Assembly: GCA_018873225.1 (NCBI GenBank)
Contig: JAEILZ010000006.1
Location: 3,348,001 to 3,412,000 of the forward strand
Reading direction: 5' to 3'
DNA: 64,000 nt
DNA from: [Phialemoniopsis] sp. UDSM-2020
Lineage: Eukaryota > Ascomycota > Sordariomycetes > Thyridiales > Thyridiaceae
The position numbers and the translations under genes are program-made. Positions 12,142-23,997 of the stretch are shown piece by piece. Every line of letters starts with the position of its first letter. The stretch's first letter is position 1. The notes beneath the pieces were generated by a model. That model did not search any database. It was not told the DNA's origin and saw nothing but the letters and a program-made list of their open reading frames with translations.

Positions 12142-12180
12142 GACGGCCATATTCGACGGCCATATTCGACGGCCATATCT
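12142..12180. repeat. 13-bp minisatellite, three units
   Basis: Three head-to-tail copies of GACGGCCATATTC follow the GH51 stop codon, the last ending TCT instead of TTC. They lie in the 3' untranslated or intergenic part and have no coding role that I can see. Confidence 0.85.
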
Positions 12181-12402
12181 TCTTGGTGACTATGAGTTGA
12201 AACAAGTTCTCCCTTGTTGAGCCTTCGGCATCTAGATCGCACTTCGCCTTGATGGTAAATCCGAGGGCGGGGCATAAGCTGACATGGCTGAGCGAATGAC
12301 GTATTTAGGTAAAGACCATGTTCATAACAAATCATCTTCGTCTGATTTTGATGATATTGCCTCCCAAGACCAAAGTGCATCCTTACCAGAGTAAAGTCAC
12401 TC

Positions 12403-13376
12403 ATGCCTCATACTATCACAAACGTGGTTATAGCCGGTGTGAGCATCTCGTCAGCTCCGTGGAGGATACTGAGCTAACTCCGGCCCAGGGATCCGGCCGT
12501 CTCGGCCCGCCGACCATCAAACACCTTCTCAGCAATGGTTTCCAGGTCAGCGTTCTCACGCGCGACCCTTCAAAGGCGAAGTTGCCGCCTGGCGTCGAAG
12601 CGATCGAGGCAGACTACACCTCCGCCGAGACCCTGACCAAGAGTCTCACGGGGCGCAACTTTGACGCGATAGTCATCATCCTCAACCGCTTGGCTTATGA
12701 TGCCTCTCTGATAACGATGGAGGCTGCCGTCAACGCGGGCATCTACAGGGCCATCCCTTCGTACTTTGGCGTCTCCGTCGACAACCCGGAGATAGCGCGC
12801 ATGCCGTTCCTGGCGGTGAAGCTGCCCGTCTACAGAGACGCGGAGGAGCGAGCAGCAAAGGAGCAGATAACCTACGCGGGTATCAACACCGGCATGTTTC
12901 TAGACTGGGTCCTCGACGAGGACGTCTTTGTGAACCTGTCGGGCAAGGGCAAGGCGCGCGTCGCCGATGGAGGAGATGTCCCCATCTCGGCGACGGCCCA
13001 CGACGATATTGGCAAGGCCATCGCCGCCGTGCTCAAGAAGCCGGAGGAAACGGCCAACAAGGTCTTGTACATACACTCGGTGGTCATGACCCAGAATCAA
13101 GTACTAAAGTATGCTCGCGAGGCCGCGCCGGAGAGAGTTTTCGAGGTCGAGCCGGTAGACACCAAGGAACTCGTCGAGGCCGCTTGGAAGCGGTACCACT
13201 CCGGCGACAGGGACCGTGTGTATATGCGGGACTTTGTTGCCAGAGCTAGCTATGGAATGGGCAATGGCTTCTTTGAGAATACGGACAATGATCTGTTGGG
13301 GATCGAGCAGTGGAGTGACGACATGTTGAGGGAGGAGATCACCAGGCGCATGAAAACGAAACAGCCAACTGCTTAG
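12403..13376 (+). CDS. NmrA-like / isoflavone-reductase-like NAD(P)-binding protein
   Basis: Atypical short-chain dehydrogenase of the NmrA-like family, 307 residues in two exons, 12403-12438 and 12489-13376. I chose ATG 12403 because the short first exon (ITNVVIAG) joined to the second gives the expected N-terminal strand and dinucleotide loop (VVIAG-GSGRLG), whereas the unspliced upstream frame gives a meaningless leader. The 50-bp intron starts GTGAGC and ends CCCAG. Further family features are VLTRDPSK after the second strand (Arg suggests NADPH), PSYFGVS, and AGINTGMFLDW. Members act as redox-sensing regulators or as reductases of small phenolic compounds; nothing here decides which. It is the last gene before the RIP-damaged retrotransposon, whose LTR begins 297 bp downstream of the stop. 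Confidence 0.85.
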
Positions 13377-13672
13377 ACGGCAAGCGATGATACTTTTGCA
13401 ACTATCAATCGCCTTTCTGCGAGTCAGGCTTGAACGTGACGTTTTGTCTCTTGTGCTATTGCCAAGTTCATGCACTGATTTTCAGCTTTGGCCTTGGTCT
13501 GTGGTATCTATGGAAATTCTTTTAAGTTACCAGGAGTGTTCCCGCAACTGTGCTCTTCGAAACCGAGGTTCTAGTTGAGAATTCGAACATCGGAAATCTA
13601 GGTCTGCATCACATGCAAGGAAAGTTCCGTTCTCATGTTATTGAAATGTTTCATGAGCTCAGCTTCCACGAT

Positions 13673-13862
13673 TGTCAAGGCACCAGAATCCACTGGCAGC
13701 ACTCCCAGGGCGAAATTAGTATATAGGACTGCTACTATCAGATTATACTGCCTTAGTTAGATTAGCCCTACCCCTTTCTACGCTATATATATAATTTCTT
13801 TGTAGAATTAGATACTTTGATATCATTAGATCTAACCCCTATATGTACTATTAGCTTTAATA
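13673..13862 (+). repeat. 5' LTR of the Copia element
   Basis: Begins TGTCAAGG and aligns without gaps to the 3' LTR. By hand I count about 35 differences in 190 positions, every one a transition. Its outer third is less mutated than its inner end, which now ends TAATA where the other copy keeps GACA. Confidence 0.92.
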
Positions 13863-16800
13863 GTTATAAATCTAGATTTCATATAATCTATCTAATTGAA
13901 ATAGAAGCTTAAAGCTATTAGTAATTATTATAAGATAGAGATTATAGAATTAAGGATTACTAAAGTTAAAGAAGATTTAAATCCTTTTATTTATATCCTT
14001 TTTAAAGCCTAAGTTTAAGTACTATTCTAATTATAAGTTTAATTATTCTACTATATAATTATAGCTAAGAATAATAAGGAGTTAGTTTATAAAGTAATTC
14101 TTACTACTAATAAGGATTAGATTATTTAGTATTCCTATATTAAGAATAAAACTAAAGATAAAGATATCTAGGAGTATATTAATCCTAAGGGATTCTTAGT
14201 TTTAAAGTTACTAAGTATAATACTATCTCCTCTTAATTTTAATTTTATAGAGATCCTAATAGATTCTAATAACTTTAATATGAAATATAAATAATTTCTT
14301 AAGCTTAAGATTATCTATAATATTTAATATATAAACTAGAAATAAAAGAATAATAATTATATTTAAAAGAAGAAGAAACTAATAGCTATTAATAATTTTA
14401 TCTTTAAAATAATAAAAAAGTATATAGTTTTCTTTAATAAATATATAGAAAAGAAATTAATAGTTCTAATAGTAGATACTAAAGTAATTATAATAGAGAT
14501 TAGAAAGTTTAATACTTTAAAAGTAAAATTAATTATCTTAAAAAGAAGATTTTAATTATTAAAGATAATAATAGAATTATAAACTATCTAAAAGTATATA
14601 AAGATTAAAGAGATATTAAAATTAAAAAAATTAAAGATCTAATTAAATAAGTAAAGAATTATCTTAAGAGATATTTAAACTATAGATCTTTTTAAAATAA
14701 ATTACTTATAACCTATAAAGGACTTCTATATAGCTATTAAGATAGTTATTAAGATAAGAGATTATTTTATTTAATATTATCTTATAATAATTAATAATAA
14801 AAATAATAATAAAATCTTTAATAACTTTAAAATTATTAATTTCTTCTTTTAATAACTTTAGGATTATAAATAATTTAAATTAGAATTTATTAAATTAATC
14901 TTTACTATAATAGATAGAAATAGAAAAAATAAAATATAATTTTAGCCTTAATTAACCTTTTAAAGAAGGAAATAAAGCAATTAGAAAAAGTACTATCTAT
15001 ATAGCTATTTTAGCTATTAAGAAAATAATTATTTTATTATTAAGCTAAATAAAAGACCTTAAGGATAAATCCTTAGTAAAAGAACTATAATATAAATTAT
15101 ATAGAGATAATTAGAAAATATAAAGAAGAAGTATTCTTTTATTATTAAAGAATACTAATAAATTATTAATAAGATTAAAGATAAAACTAATTAAAATAAT
15201 ATAAAAGATATCTTATTAGGAATTTACTTTATAAGATAAAATTTTATAACCTAGAATAATTATCTCTTAGAAGATTATTTTATTTATAATAGTAGATTAA
15301 ACTTTTATATTATTAATAATAGGAAAAGATTTATTAAAAGAATAATTTATCTTATTTATAACTTTATTTTCTTTAGGAAGTTTAAGTTATAGTACTATAA
15401 GAAGAGTAATATTTAAATTAATATAATAATCTCTAAGAGTAAGGAGATATTTATCTTAAAAGATATAATTTTTATTAAGGGATTTATAATAAATATTATA
15501 TTCTATATTTATCTAAAGAAGATAAGATACTACTACTATAATAATAATAAAACTATTAAAGTAAGATTAGTAATAGAATTAATAATTTTTAAGCTAAAGA
15601 AATATTATAATTAACTAATTATTAATTTTAATAAAAATACTAAGAAGCTAAAAGTAGTAAATATAATATTATTAAAAATATTTTAATTAAATAGTAAAAC
15701 TATTTATAAGTAGTAATACTATAGAATAGATTATATAGATAATAAAATCTTCTACTAGTTAATTAATAACTCTTAAAAGGTAGTTATTATTATTAAGAAA
15801 CTTAAAGAGAAGTATAAAGATTATATTTAAACTAAAATAGTTTAAAAGGTATTATATTAGGAATTAAATTATTTAATTCTAAGGCTTTTTTATTAAATCT
15901 ATATAAACTTTTTCTACTATTTAAAGGTTTTAAATAGTACTTATATAGCTTTTATCTTTAAGAAAGAGTAATTAAAGTAAGTTATAGTTTATTTACTTAT
16001 AAGTAAAGAAGCTATAGTTATTTTTAAAATATTAAAGGATTTCTCTAGAAAGAAAAAAAAATAATATAGTTTAATTATCTTAAGATAGTATTATAATAAT
16101 AAACTAATCCTAGTTAATACTATTATAAGATAATATTATAAAGAAGATATAATATAAAAACTATTACTACTAATAATATACTATTCTAATAAAGGAATTA
16201 AGTAAGCTAAAAGGATAATTAGAATAATAATTCTAGCTATTCTTAGAAATAAAAGACTTCTAGAAGATTTTATCTCTAAAATTTATATAGTAGTAGTATA
16301 TCTTCTTAATAGATTATTATAATCCTATAATAGATAGAAGTCCCTAGAAGAGTATATTAAATAGTAAATAAGAAACTATAGAAAAGGCTTAAAGATTATA
16401 GGAGGTAAAAACTAATTATTATTCTATTATATTAAGGAATATAAATTAAAAGGGTATTACCTTAAGAGTAATTATAGGAACCTTATAATATCTATAGTAG
16501 TAAAGTACTTTAAATATACTTATATTAGATATCTTATAAGATATAAGGCTTCTAATATATAGTAAATATAGCTACCTAAGAAGAAGAGAATAATTATTAT
16601 AAAGGATATTAAATTTATAGAAAGTAAGTTTTTTAATTTAAAGGATTATAATAGAAGTAATAAGAGACTAGCTATATTTAACCCTCTATAAGAGGTTTTA
16701 GTATTCTTAGAATTATTAAATTATAAGAATAAGTTCTATAAGACTAAAGATAGATCCTAAAGGATTTCTAATTCTATAGAAGAATCTTTAGAAGATTATA

Positions 16801-18942
16801 ATAATAAATCCTTAATTAATTTTAATAATATTAATCTATTTAAAAAGGCTATTCTTTAAATTATTAAAGTAAAGAATTTTAAATACCTAATACTATATTT
16901 AAATACTAAGTTACTAATAAATAATATAATTATAGTATTATTATTTAACTTTTAATTTTTAATTCCTAGTCTAATAATACTAGAAATTTTATTAGAAAGA
17001 GAAAATAGTAATTTTTATTAATTCTTAAATTTTTAAGAAGATTTAATAACTTCTTAAGAATTAAGAAGGTTAAATTAAAATTAAACTATTATAAAATGCA
17101 TTATAAAATTAGTAGCTTAAAAGTAGTCTTATAATAAAAGAGTAAATAAGGTTTATATTCTTATTAAAAATCAATTAAATAGTAGCTCTTAAGATACCTA
17201 AAATACTCTAAAGGGCTATGTAATTATAAAATTCTTTCTAGATAAGTTAGAAAAAAAGATTTATATCTCTTTTATAGTTATAGTTAGCTTTAAGGATTTA
17301 ATTATAAAGGATTAGAAGAAGAATAACTTTCTTTTATATTTTTATTAATTTAAATTATCTATAGTACTTAAAAATTAATAAGAAACTAAGAATAGATTAT
17401 ATATCTCCTTCTAGCTTACTATTATAAATTTAAAATACTATAAGATTTAAAATACTAGTACTATAAAGATTATTAAAAGGGAGATAATTAAAAATAAGCT
17501 ATTCCCTTTTAAATAGGTATTTACCTATAAGTTTAATAATAAGGGATATTTAATAAAGTTTAAAGCTTAAATCTATATAAAAGAAGATTAATAAAAAGCT
17601 ATTAATTAAGATACCTATATAGCTATTTTTACTATTAAATTATTTAAAATAATAATAGCTATTATTATAAGATTTAAATTAAAAGTAAAGTAAATAAATA
17701 TTATTAATATCTTTATTAATATAATATTTAATAAGAAAGTTTATATTAAGCTTTTAAAGGGCTTTAGCTATTAAGATAAAATTAAATAATTTATTAAAAT
17801 TCTTTATAAATTAAGAATATTATTATAATTATAATTAAAGTTTCTTTTTTAAATTCTTATCTCTATAGGACTTAAATAATTAGAAGAAGAGCTCTATATC
17901 TTCTATAATAATTTTATTTATATATTCTTCTATATAGATAATATTATCTACTATTATTATCTAAAGAATAAAATTAAAACTATAAAGTTTAAAAGGAGAT
18001 TTATAAAGAAGTTTAAGATAAAGAATCTTAGAGATATTAAAAGATTCTTTAAAATAATAATTTATTAAAATAATAATTTTAATTAGATTTAAATTAACTA
18101 GAAGGATAAGATTATTAATTTAATTTACTCTTATAAAATTAACTTTAAAAGGTATTTATAAATCCTATTAAAGATTATAGATCTTTATTTAAATAAAAGC
18201 TAAGCCTTATCTTAAGAGATATTTATCTACTAGTAGAAAATAGAATTATTTATTTATATTTATATTACTATTTAATTAAATATTACTAAGATAGTAATAA
18301 TCTTAGTCTTATTTATAATTAATCCCTTATAGGATATTATAAAAGAAATTAATAGAATTATCTAATATCTTTATTATATAAAGAAATTAAGATTCCTTTT
18401 TAATAGGGATAATTTAAATTAGACTTTTAAAGTTTATATAGATATTTTATTTGTAGATAAAGAAAAAATAAAATATTTATTATAGGGATATCTTATAATA
18501 CTATTTAAAAGTATTATTAACTAGAAAACTATTAAGTAAATTATTATTATAATTTTATTAATAGAGATTAAATTCTTAGTTTTAATTTTTATAATTAAGT
18601 AAACTCTAGTAATAATAAGACTATTTATATCTATTAATTTAAATCTTTATTATAAACTAGAAATCTTTTATAATAATTAATAAATAATTTATCTTATAAT
18701 AGACTAATAAAGATAAATTAAAACTACTTTTAAGTATATAAATATTTATAATACTTAAGCTTATTAGAAGATTTAAAAGAGAACTTTTATAGTTAACTAT
18801 CTTAATACTAAGGAGATAAAAGTAAATAGATTTATAAAAATCTTAAATTATAATTACTACTTTATCTTTATTAAATAGTTAAAATTTTATTTTTATTTCT
18901 TATTTATTTTAGGGGGTAATAAATAGTTAATAAGAAGGATTT

Positions 18943-19350
18943 TAGTTTTATTATTAGTTATTATAAAGGTTAGGCTAATAGCTTTAAATCTTTTCTTTAA
19001 ATAGGGAATTAAACTAATTATTTAAAAAAAAAAAAATATTATAAATTTAAAATAGAAGATCTCCTTTCTATATTAGTCCCTTAGAAGATAAATTTATTAT
19101 AATTATTATTTATAAACCCTTTTTAACTCTTTTAACTAAAAAAGGCTTTAATCTTATTAATAATTATTATAAAGATTAGATTAATAGCTTTAGATTTTTT
19201 CCTTAAATTAGAAATTAAATTAATAATTAAAAAAAAAAAAATATAATATTAATACTAGCTAGATAGTCTCCTACTTATATTAATACTAATAGCTTTAAAA
19301 GGTAGAATTATTTTAATTATTACTTATAAATCTTTTCTAGTACTTTTCCT
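18943..19350 (+). repeat. Diverged direct duplication near the 3' end of the element
   Basis: Two roughly 190-bp units, about 18943-19125 and 19155-19350, share the order of an ATTATAAAG(G/A)TTAG start, AATAGCTTTA, a run of A after AATTA, a CTCCT core and a TTATAAA(C/T)C end. The match is imperfect because of RIP and A/T bias, so the exact borders are uncertain. The position between the polymerase relic and the 3' LTR suggests a duplicated noncoding or polypurine-tract region. Confidence 0.45.
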
Positions 19351-19917
19351 TATATTAATTATTATTAAATATTAAAAAGAAAAATAAAAAAAAGATACCC
19401 TCTAAAGGATTTAAACCTTAAAAATATTAGTTCTAGAAATAAATCTAGGAATTTATAAATACTATCTAAAGCTAATTCTTATATATCTATATAATCTAAT
19501 AAAGGATTAATATAAATATATAAAGATTTAATTAAGAATTAAACTTAAAGTTCTTTTAGTAAGTAAAGGATATATTATTATTATACTATTAGATTATTAT
19601 TAGGAAGGAAAGGCTTATAATAAGCTATTTAGATTATTTTAAATTATATTAGGAAGATAGTATTAAAATAAAAAATAAGAAGGAAAGGATACTTTAAAGT
19701 GAAATTATAAATAAAGAAAGAGCCTTAAGGGGTATTTATTCTATTTAGGAATAATAAGGATAATTATAACTTTTAATATATAAAAAAGTATAACTATCTA
19801 TAGCTTATAAGGCTAATTAGAGCTAAATCTCTAAGAAAAGTTATATATCCTTTAACTTAGAAGTTAAGAATAGCTTTAGATAAATTAAGAAGGCTTTTAT
19901 ACCTATTTAGGAAGGTA

Positions 19918-20107
19918 TATTAAGGCATTAGAATCTACTAGTAGTACTCCTAGGGCAAAATTAGTATATAGGACTGCTACTGTCAGATTATACCGCTTTA
20001 GTTAGATTAGTCCTACCCCTTTCCATACCGTATGTGTGATTTCTTCGTAGAATTAGACACTTCGATATCATTAGATCTGACCCCTACGCGCGCCATTGGC
20101 TTTGACA
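19918..20107 (+). repeat. 3' LTR of the Copia element
   Basis: Begins TATTAAGG (the RIP-changed form of TGTCAAGG) and ends TTTGACA directly before the ACGAT duplication. The outer end keeps its original C and G bases (for example CTACGCGCGCC) while the inner end is heavily converted, the mirror image of the 5' LTR. RIP therefore faded toward both element edges. Confidence 0.92.
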
Positions 20108-20112
20108 ACGAT

Positions 20113-22734
20113 GGAGGCGAATTTCGTTCTCATCAGGCGCTTCAATCATATGCAGTGCCTGCCTGCTGGCTACGCCTTGAATACGTTTGCTTTGAGCCGA
20201 CTCTGAAACGGCACTTCTTTGTTCTGACTCGAAGACCTGCAGACTCTAGCACACTGCTTGCAGCTATCTCGCGCGCAGATGCGTCTACCCCTCAAAAACG
20301 TGCTCCTCGAGATGCAGTCCTACCCTTCTGCATCTGCCGAGCTTAGTCAAAGCATGCGAGTCGCTAATCACTGTACACCCTCAGGCTGTACCACGCTTGA
20401 CACATGCCAGACCGTGGAAATTCTGGGTCGTTGCATGATACTACTGCCCGGATCCCAATCCGGCTATCGCTGGTGGCGATATGGAAGGGTGCCGAGAGAG
20501 ACAAATTGGCCCAGACTCGGGGGATGAAAATTCTGCTAGTGCTACCTTATCTCGATAGTATACTAACATTACATGGTGGACACGTATGGGTGACTCTGTT
20601 AGTGCGGAGATAATTCCTGTTAGCCGTCGCACTTTTCACCGCTTCTTTTTTGCCCTTTGTTCCAGGCGGCTCGGCAAAACCACAGGGCACCAGACACAGG
20701 CACACACAAAGCGGCGCCCACCGACGTACGTGGCGGTGGATTCCCACGTTGGGTACCGTCGCCCGTTGCCCGTTGGCTCATGACTCAATTGACTGGTGAG
20801 GGCTTTATTTGCGCAAGTGCAAACGCATCATGCATAAGCCTGTGACCCAGAATCTGCAGAATTTTCAAAAGGAAGCAGAAAAAAACCCAGTCCCGGCCTT
20901 TCTTCTAGAACCACACAGCATGGGAAGCGCATGTTTGTGCACTGTTTTGAGGTTGCACAAGGTGGTTCGCTATGAATCGTCTAGGGCCATCGTAATGGAG
21001 GGTACCGAGCAGAGAAAGAGAATTCCCTTTTTTACTCTCTTGTTCCCGTGTGCCTTCGTCTCTTGTTCTCCTGGGAATGGTGTGGGTGGCAGTGTGGGCG
21101 GGTACCTGGCCAGCAGAAGCAGCCCTGGAGAGGATGTGCGGTGCATGCGCGGGTACCTGCTTTGCCCCCAAACAAAGGTGCGCGTGCTGTCTCACGCATT
21201 GCAGAAGCGCCTGCTTCCTCTTTTAGAGGTGTGTGTGTCGTCTGAAGTTATGCGCGTTGGACGCTGTGCCGTTGATTAAAAAAGCAGTTGGCGGTGGCAC
21301 TGCTTTTCTTTCCCACTCGCTTCCGCATTCCTTTCACTGGGAGAGAGTGAGGATCCCCCTTGTTGCTCTCCCGCTGTACCCTCCTTTTCCCCGTCTCTTG
21401 GGCGCTGTGAGACACACACCAAGCAAAACAGCTGAGAAGAGGGAAATCCCAATTTAGTCAGAGAGGATGGCCCCCCTGTTCTTCCTGCTTATTACCAATA
21501 AGGTGCCGGCTGTGCCTGGGGCTAGCACACGCCCCGACCGGGTCCAACGAGAGTCGGAAGGCTGCCCATTGGCCTGTTCTGGTCCCAAGAGGGGGTCTAA
21601 ACGTTCTTGGTCCGTGAGCTAAGTGAAAATCCCGTCAGGTACAAGGCATGGCTAGCCGAGGGAGGGTCAGCAACCAGCAAACAGGCACAACAAAAAAAGC
21701 CGCAGTCGACAGGAACAAAGGTCACTCTGAAACAGGTTGGTCGTACAGGCTAACAAAGAAGCGCTGTCTGGCGCATGCGGTAGTGTTACTGAGTGCCTCT
21801 AATGCTGGTAGTGGTGTGCCCATCTCTCGATCCTTTTTGCTTGTCTTTCTGCTGGCCCAAACACACGCAACCCACGACTCTCAAGACGACATCCATGAAG
21901 AGAGGAGCCAGCCCACAGCGGCTGGCTACCGCACCGCGCGCGCACACCAAAGCAGCGCCTCGCCCTGTGGAACCGTTTACCAAGTGGGTTTTACCTGGGA
22001 AAAACTCAGCAAAGGCAGGCCGGGCCATCCTGAATCGGGCATGGCACAAGGCCGACTTCTGGAGAAGTGTGCGAACGCACAGTGCCTGATCTGACTGGCG
22101 GAGCCACACCAAGCAAGCCCTCCCGGGCATCGAATGGATCTCTTTCTGTCGTCTTTTCTGGGGTCTGCCGCGGAGCCCACATCTCGCTCCCAGTCCTGAA
22201 TTTAAGAACCCAGCTGGGGATCGTCACCCGCTTCTCGTTTGGGGGCCTCGCAATGCCGTTTCTTGCATCCCATCCTTCAACTCTCTTTCTGTCCTTCTTG
22301 CTTCTGTCCGTTTGAAACGAATCAGCTTCACCCATCCGCGTGTGACCCTCTTTCGTTCTCACGACAGTCATTCCTTCAACTTCACAGTACACACAGCCCA
22401 GCTGCTGCAATATCGCTCCCTCTCTTTGTGGCCGGGCCACTCCAGTCATTCTCGCAAAGATACCCAGAACACAATCTCTATCGCTCTCGTCCACTCCTTG
22501 AGACGAAACGAATCCAAGAAACCGCGTCCATACATCGACGACACTCATTCCCTTCGTGTCGCGAAAGACCAAAACCAGACAAAGATCAGGAAACACCTTG
22601 CCCATACATCGGCGCATAACCTCTCCTTCAAACCAAAGAAGAATATACATTACCTGGAAAGTAGAACTTACCAGCACATCGAAACGATACCCACGCGCAG
22701 ACATCGCATATCACACCAACCAAATCAACACAAA
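20113..22734. other. Gene-poor 2.6 kb upstream of the wall protein
   Basis: Normal base composition returns right after the target duplication. I see no supported gene. The last 500 bases before 22735 are C/T-rich with CA-rich stretches, typical of the leader of a strongly expressed fungal gene. Open frames at 20809-21279 (plus) and 22006-22704 (minus) have low-complexity, unfamiliar translations and I do not call them. Confidence 0.5.
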
Positions 22735-23997
22735 ATGTTCTCCGCAAAGAACCTCTTCCTCGTCGCGGCCGCTGCCGCCACCGGCGCCGCCGCCACGGGC
22801 GTCAGCTGCACCCCTCACGACAGCTACTCGTCCTCGGTCGGCGTCCTGGGCTGCAAGGTCAACACCGACCGCATCGCCTACTGGCCGGGCTCCATCGGCT
22901 GCGACAACATCTGCATCAAGCTGACCAAGGGCTCGCGCTCCGTCTACCTGCTGCGCGTCGACCAGTCCGGCGGCGCGCACGACATCTCGTACGACGCCTG
23001 GGTCTACCTGCAGACGGGCGAGTCCGCGTCGGCCGACCCCATCGCCGGCGGCGGCGTCGACATGGAGTACGAGGAGGCCCCCGCCTCCGCCTGCGCCGAC
23101 CTGCTCGACAACGGCAAGGTTCCGCTGTCGGCCGCCAACAGCATGGTCTACGTCGCGGCCTGCCTCGCCGAGCCCAACAGCTACGTCGCCAAGAACATGG
23201 TCCTGTACAACATCGCCGACGCCATCTGCTCCCTGGGCGTCGACGAGACGTGCACGCTCGACCTCGCCACGAGCAACCAGCCCTCGTGCCCGCACCAGCT
23301 CGGCCTCCAGACAAAGCTGACCACGGCGCCCGTGTACAACGTCAAGTACCAGACTGGCAAGACCGTCAACGCCGCCACGGGCGAGGAAGTCGCCGCCAGG
23401 CCCGCGACGGGCGGCTCTTCCTCTAGCTCTTCGAGCTCCTCGTCCGTCCAGCAGGCCCCCGCCGCGCAGGTCCAGCAGCAGTCGTCGAGCTCGGCCGCCG
23501 CGCCCGTCGCGCCCAAGGTCGAGGTCGCATCGGCCGCGCCCGTCGTCGCCCCGACCACGACCAGCCCTGCCCCGGCCCCCGAGCCGACCACGACCAAGAC
23601 ACCCGCCGGCGCCGTCTTCGTCCCCAGCACCAGCGAGGTGAGCAGCGCCGCCGCTGCCGTCGTCCAGTCCAGCTCCAGCACCTCGTCTGCCCCGGCCGCG
23701 CCGACCACCACTTCCCACGCTGTCACTTCGTATCCGGCCGTGTCCAAGGCTGCCTCCTCGTCGTCTTCGTCTTCAGCTGTCGCCTACACCACCATGGCCA
23801 AGGTGACGACGACGCGCGTGAGCAACGGCACCGGCAGCCCCAGCGGCGTCGCCTCGGGCACCGGCGCCACGCGCCCGTCGACTGTGCCACAGAGCACGCC
23901 CGCCGTCGTCTCGGCCAACGCGGGCGAGGTTGTCAAGATGTCGTCGGCTGCGCTGGCGATTGTCGCTGGCGCCATGGCTGTCCTGGCTGCCTTCTAA
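22735..23997 (+). CDS. Secreted Ser/Ala/Pro-rich GPI-anchored cell-wall protein
   Basis: 420-residue intronless protein. I start at ATG 22735 (context CACAAAATG) rather than at the in-frame upstream ATG 22312, because it begins a signal peptide (MFSAKNLFLVAAAAATG). Residues about 20-200 form a globular domain with nine cysteines, including GCDNIC, and a possible N-terminal SCTP; residues about 225-390 are Ser/Ala/Pro/Thr-rich with long serine runs, likely O-glycosylated. The C-terminus has a polar segment followed by a hydrophobic tail (SSAALAIVAGAMAVLAAF), the pattern of a GPI-anchor signal. It should be attached to the membrane or wall surface. I do not recognise the cysteine domain with confidence. 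Codons are strongly G/C-ending, suggesting high expression. It is the first gene beyond the retrotransposon. Confidence 0.85.
   Translation: MFSAKNLFLVAAAAATGAAATGVSCTPHDSYSSSVGVLGCKVNTDRIAYWPGSIGCDNICIKLTKGSRSVYLLRVDQSGGAHDISYDAWVYLQTGESASADPIAGGGVDMEYEEAPASACADLLDNGKVPLSAANSMVYVAACLAEPNSYVAKNMVLYNIADAICSLGVDETCTLDLATSNQPSCPHQLGLQTKLTTAPVYNVKYQTGKTVNAATGEEVAARPATGGSSSSSSSSSSVQQAPAAQVQQQSSSSAAAPVAPKVEVASAAPVVAPTTTSPAPAPEPTTTKTPAGAVFVPSTSEVSSAAAAVVQSSSSTSSAPAAPTTTSHAVTSYPAVSKAASSSSSSSAVAYTTMAKVTTTRVSNGTGSPSGVASGTGATRPSTVPQSTPAVVSANAGEVVKMSSAALAIVAGAMAVLAAF

Larger units (their letters stand above)
13673..20107 (+). mobile_element. Ty1/Copia LTR retrotransposon, destroyed by RIP
   Basis: A 6,435-bp element bounded by two 190-bp LTRs (13673-13862 and 19918-20107) that begin TG and end CA in the less damaged copy at each position, and flanked by the same five bases ACGAT (13668-13672 and 20108-20112), a normal Copia target duplication. 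The interior is extremely AT-rich, has no usable frame and is filled with TAA/TAG codons, the outcome of C-to-T change on both strands by RIP. Degenerate plus-strand reading still shows Copia polyprotein order: an integrase C-part with a VVYLLNR relic near 16290-16320, then reverse transcriptase relics LYxLR near 17802-17819 and FYIDN (YVDD box) near 17926-17944, followed by KNLRDIKRFF. Integrase before reverse transcriptase identifies Copia rather than Gypsy. It cannot be autonomous. Confidence 0.93.

Noticed and set aside
13740..19920. AT-rich island as centromere, mitochondrial insert or foreign DNA
   Set aside because: Two matching LTRs, a 5-bp target duplication and Copia polyprotein relics explain it fully.
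20809..21279. 156-aa plus-strand frame
   Set aside because: No recognisable protein character, no typical start or intron, and the codon use does not match the real genes nearby.
22006..22704. 232-aa minus-strand frame upstream of the wall protein
   Set aside because: It covers a C/T-rich leader; translation shows no family motif.
22711..23718. 335-aa open frame on the minus strand
   Set aside because: It is fully antisense to the wall-protein gene and is a Gly/Arg/Ala-rich shadow made by that gene's G/C-ending codons.
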